Part shown: positions 22,125 to 22,129 of the stretch, in pieces
Layout: the number at the start of each line of letters is the position of its first letter
Numbering within the stretch: position 1 is the stretch's first letter
NCBI RefSeq assembly: GCF_001563665.1
Contig: NZ_KQ961851.1
Span: forward strand, 1 to 22,129
Length of the DNA: 22,129 bases
Source: Gardnerella vaginalis
GTDB lineage: Bacteria; Actinomycetota; Actinomycetes; Actinomycetales; Bifidobacteriaceae
Direction of reading: 5' to 3'
The notes under the pieces: generated by a model
Databases searched by the model: none
The model's input: only the letters and a program-made list of their open reading frames with translations
Told to the model about the DNA's origin: nothing
Program-made: the position numbers and the translations under genes

Positions 22125-22129
22125 CCCTA

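Overview
The window looks like a chromosomal segment of a low-GC member of the Bifidobacteriaceae, most likely Gardnerella or a close relative. This is inference from an AT-rich sequence, actinobacterial-type proteins (the DNA polymerase I O-helix reads MSYGLAYGLSTYGL, and an ANTAR response regulator lies next to polA), thiazole synthesis through ThiO rather than ThiH, and many in-frame Ser/Asn simple repeats. I see no transposase, phage gene, rRNA, tRNA or CRISPR array.

Layout. All protein genes except thiM-thiE are on the minus strand. Positions 341-7636 hold housekeeping genes: glycogen debranching enzyme glgX, a Nif3-like metal protein, DNA polymerase I (enlarged by low-complexity inserts) and a PdtaR-like ANTAR response regulator. 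Positions 7936-12962 hold a menA-type prenyltransferase and then, read from high to low coordinates, a transport unit: a 32-residue leader peptide with three consecutive Trp codons (trpL), an intrinsic terminator, a TrpP-like ECF S component, a fused double-ATPase EcfA and an EcfT. Positions 13173-17009 hold two envelope proteins: a membrane-anchored GH3 beta-N-acetylhexosaminidase-like enzyme and a zinc-ribbon / low-complexity / TM / VWA / C-type-lectin protein. Positions 17173-21891 hold the thiamin genes. A TPP riboswitch precedes a thiM-thiE fusion on the plus strand, and a second TPP riboswitch precedes thiO-thiS-thiG-thiF on the minus strand. The two units converge with 4 bp between stop codons.

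How it fits together. ThiO, ThiS, ThiG and ThiF supply the thiazole moiety, ThiM salvages hydroxyethylthiazole, and ThiE joins thiazole phosphate to the pyrimidine; both units should be shut off by TPP. No pyrimidine gene (thiC, thiD) lies in the window. The most interesting reading is the transport unit. The Trp-rich leader peptide and attenuator sit directly upstream of an S component that resembles TrpP, and the ATPase and T subunit follow. The sequence thus names its own substrate: a self-contained tryptophan ECF importer switched on by tryptophan starvation through ribosome-mediated attenuation.
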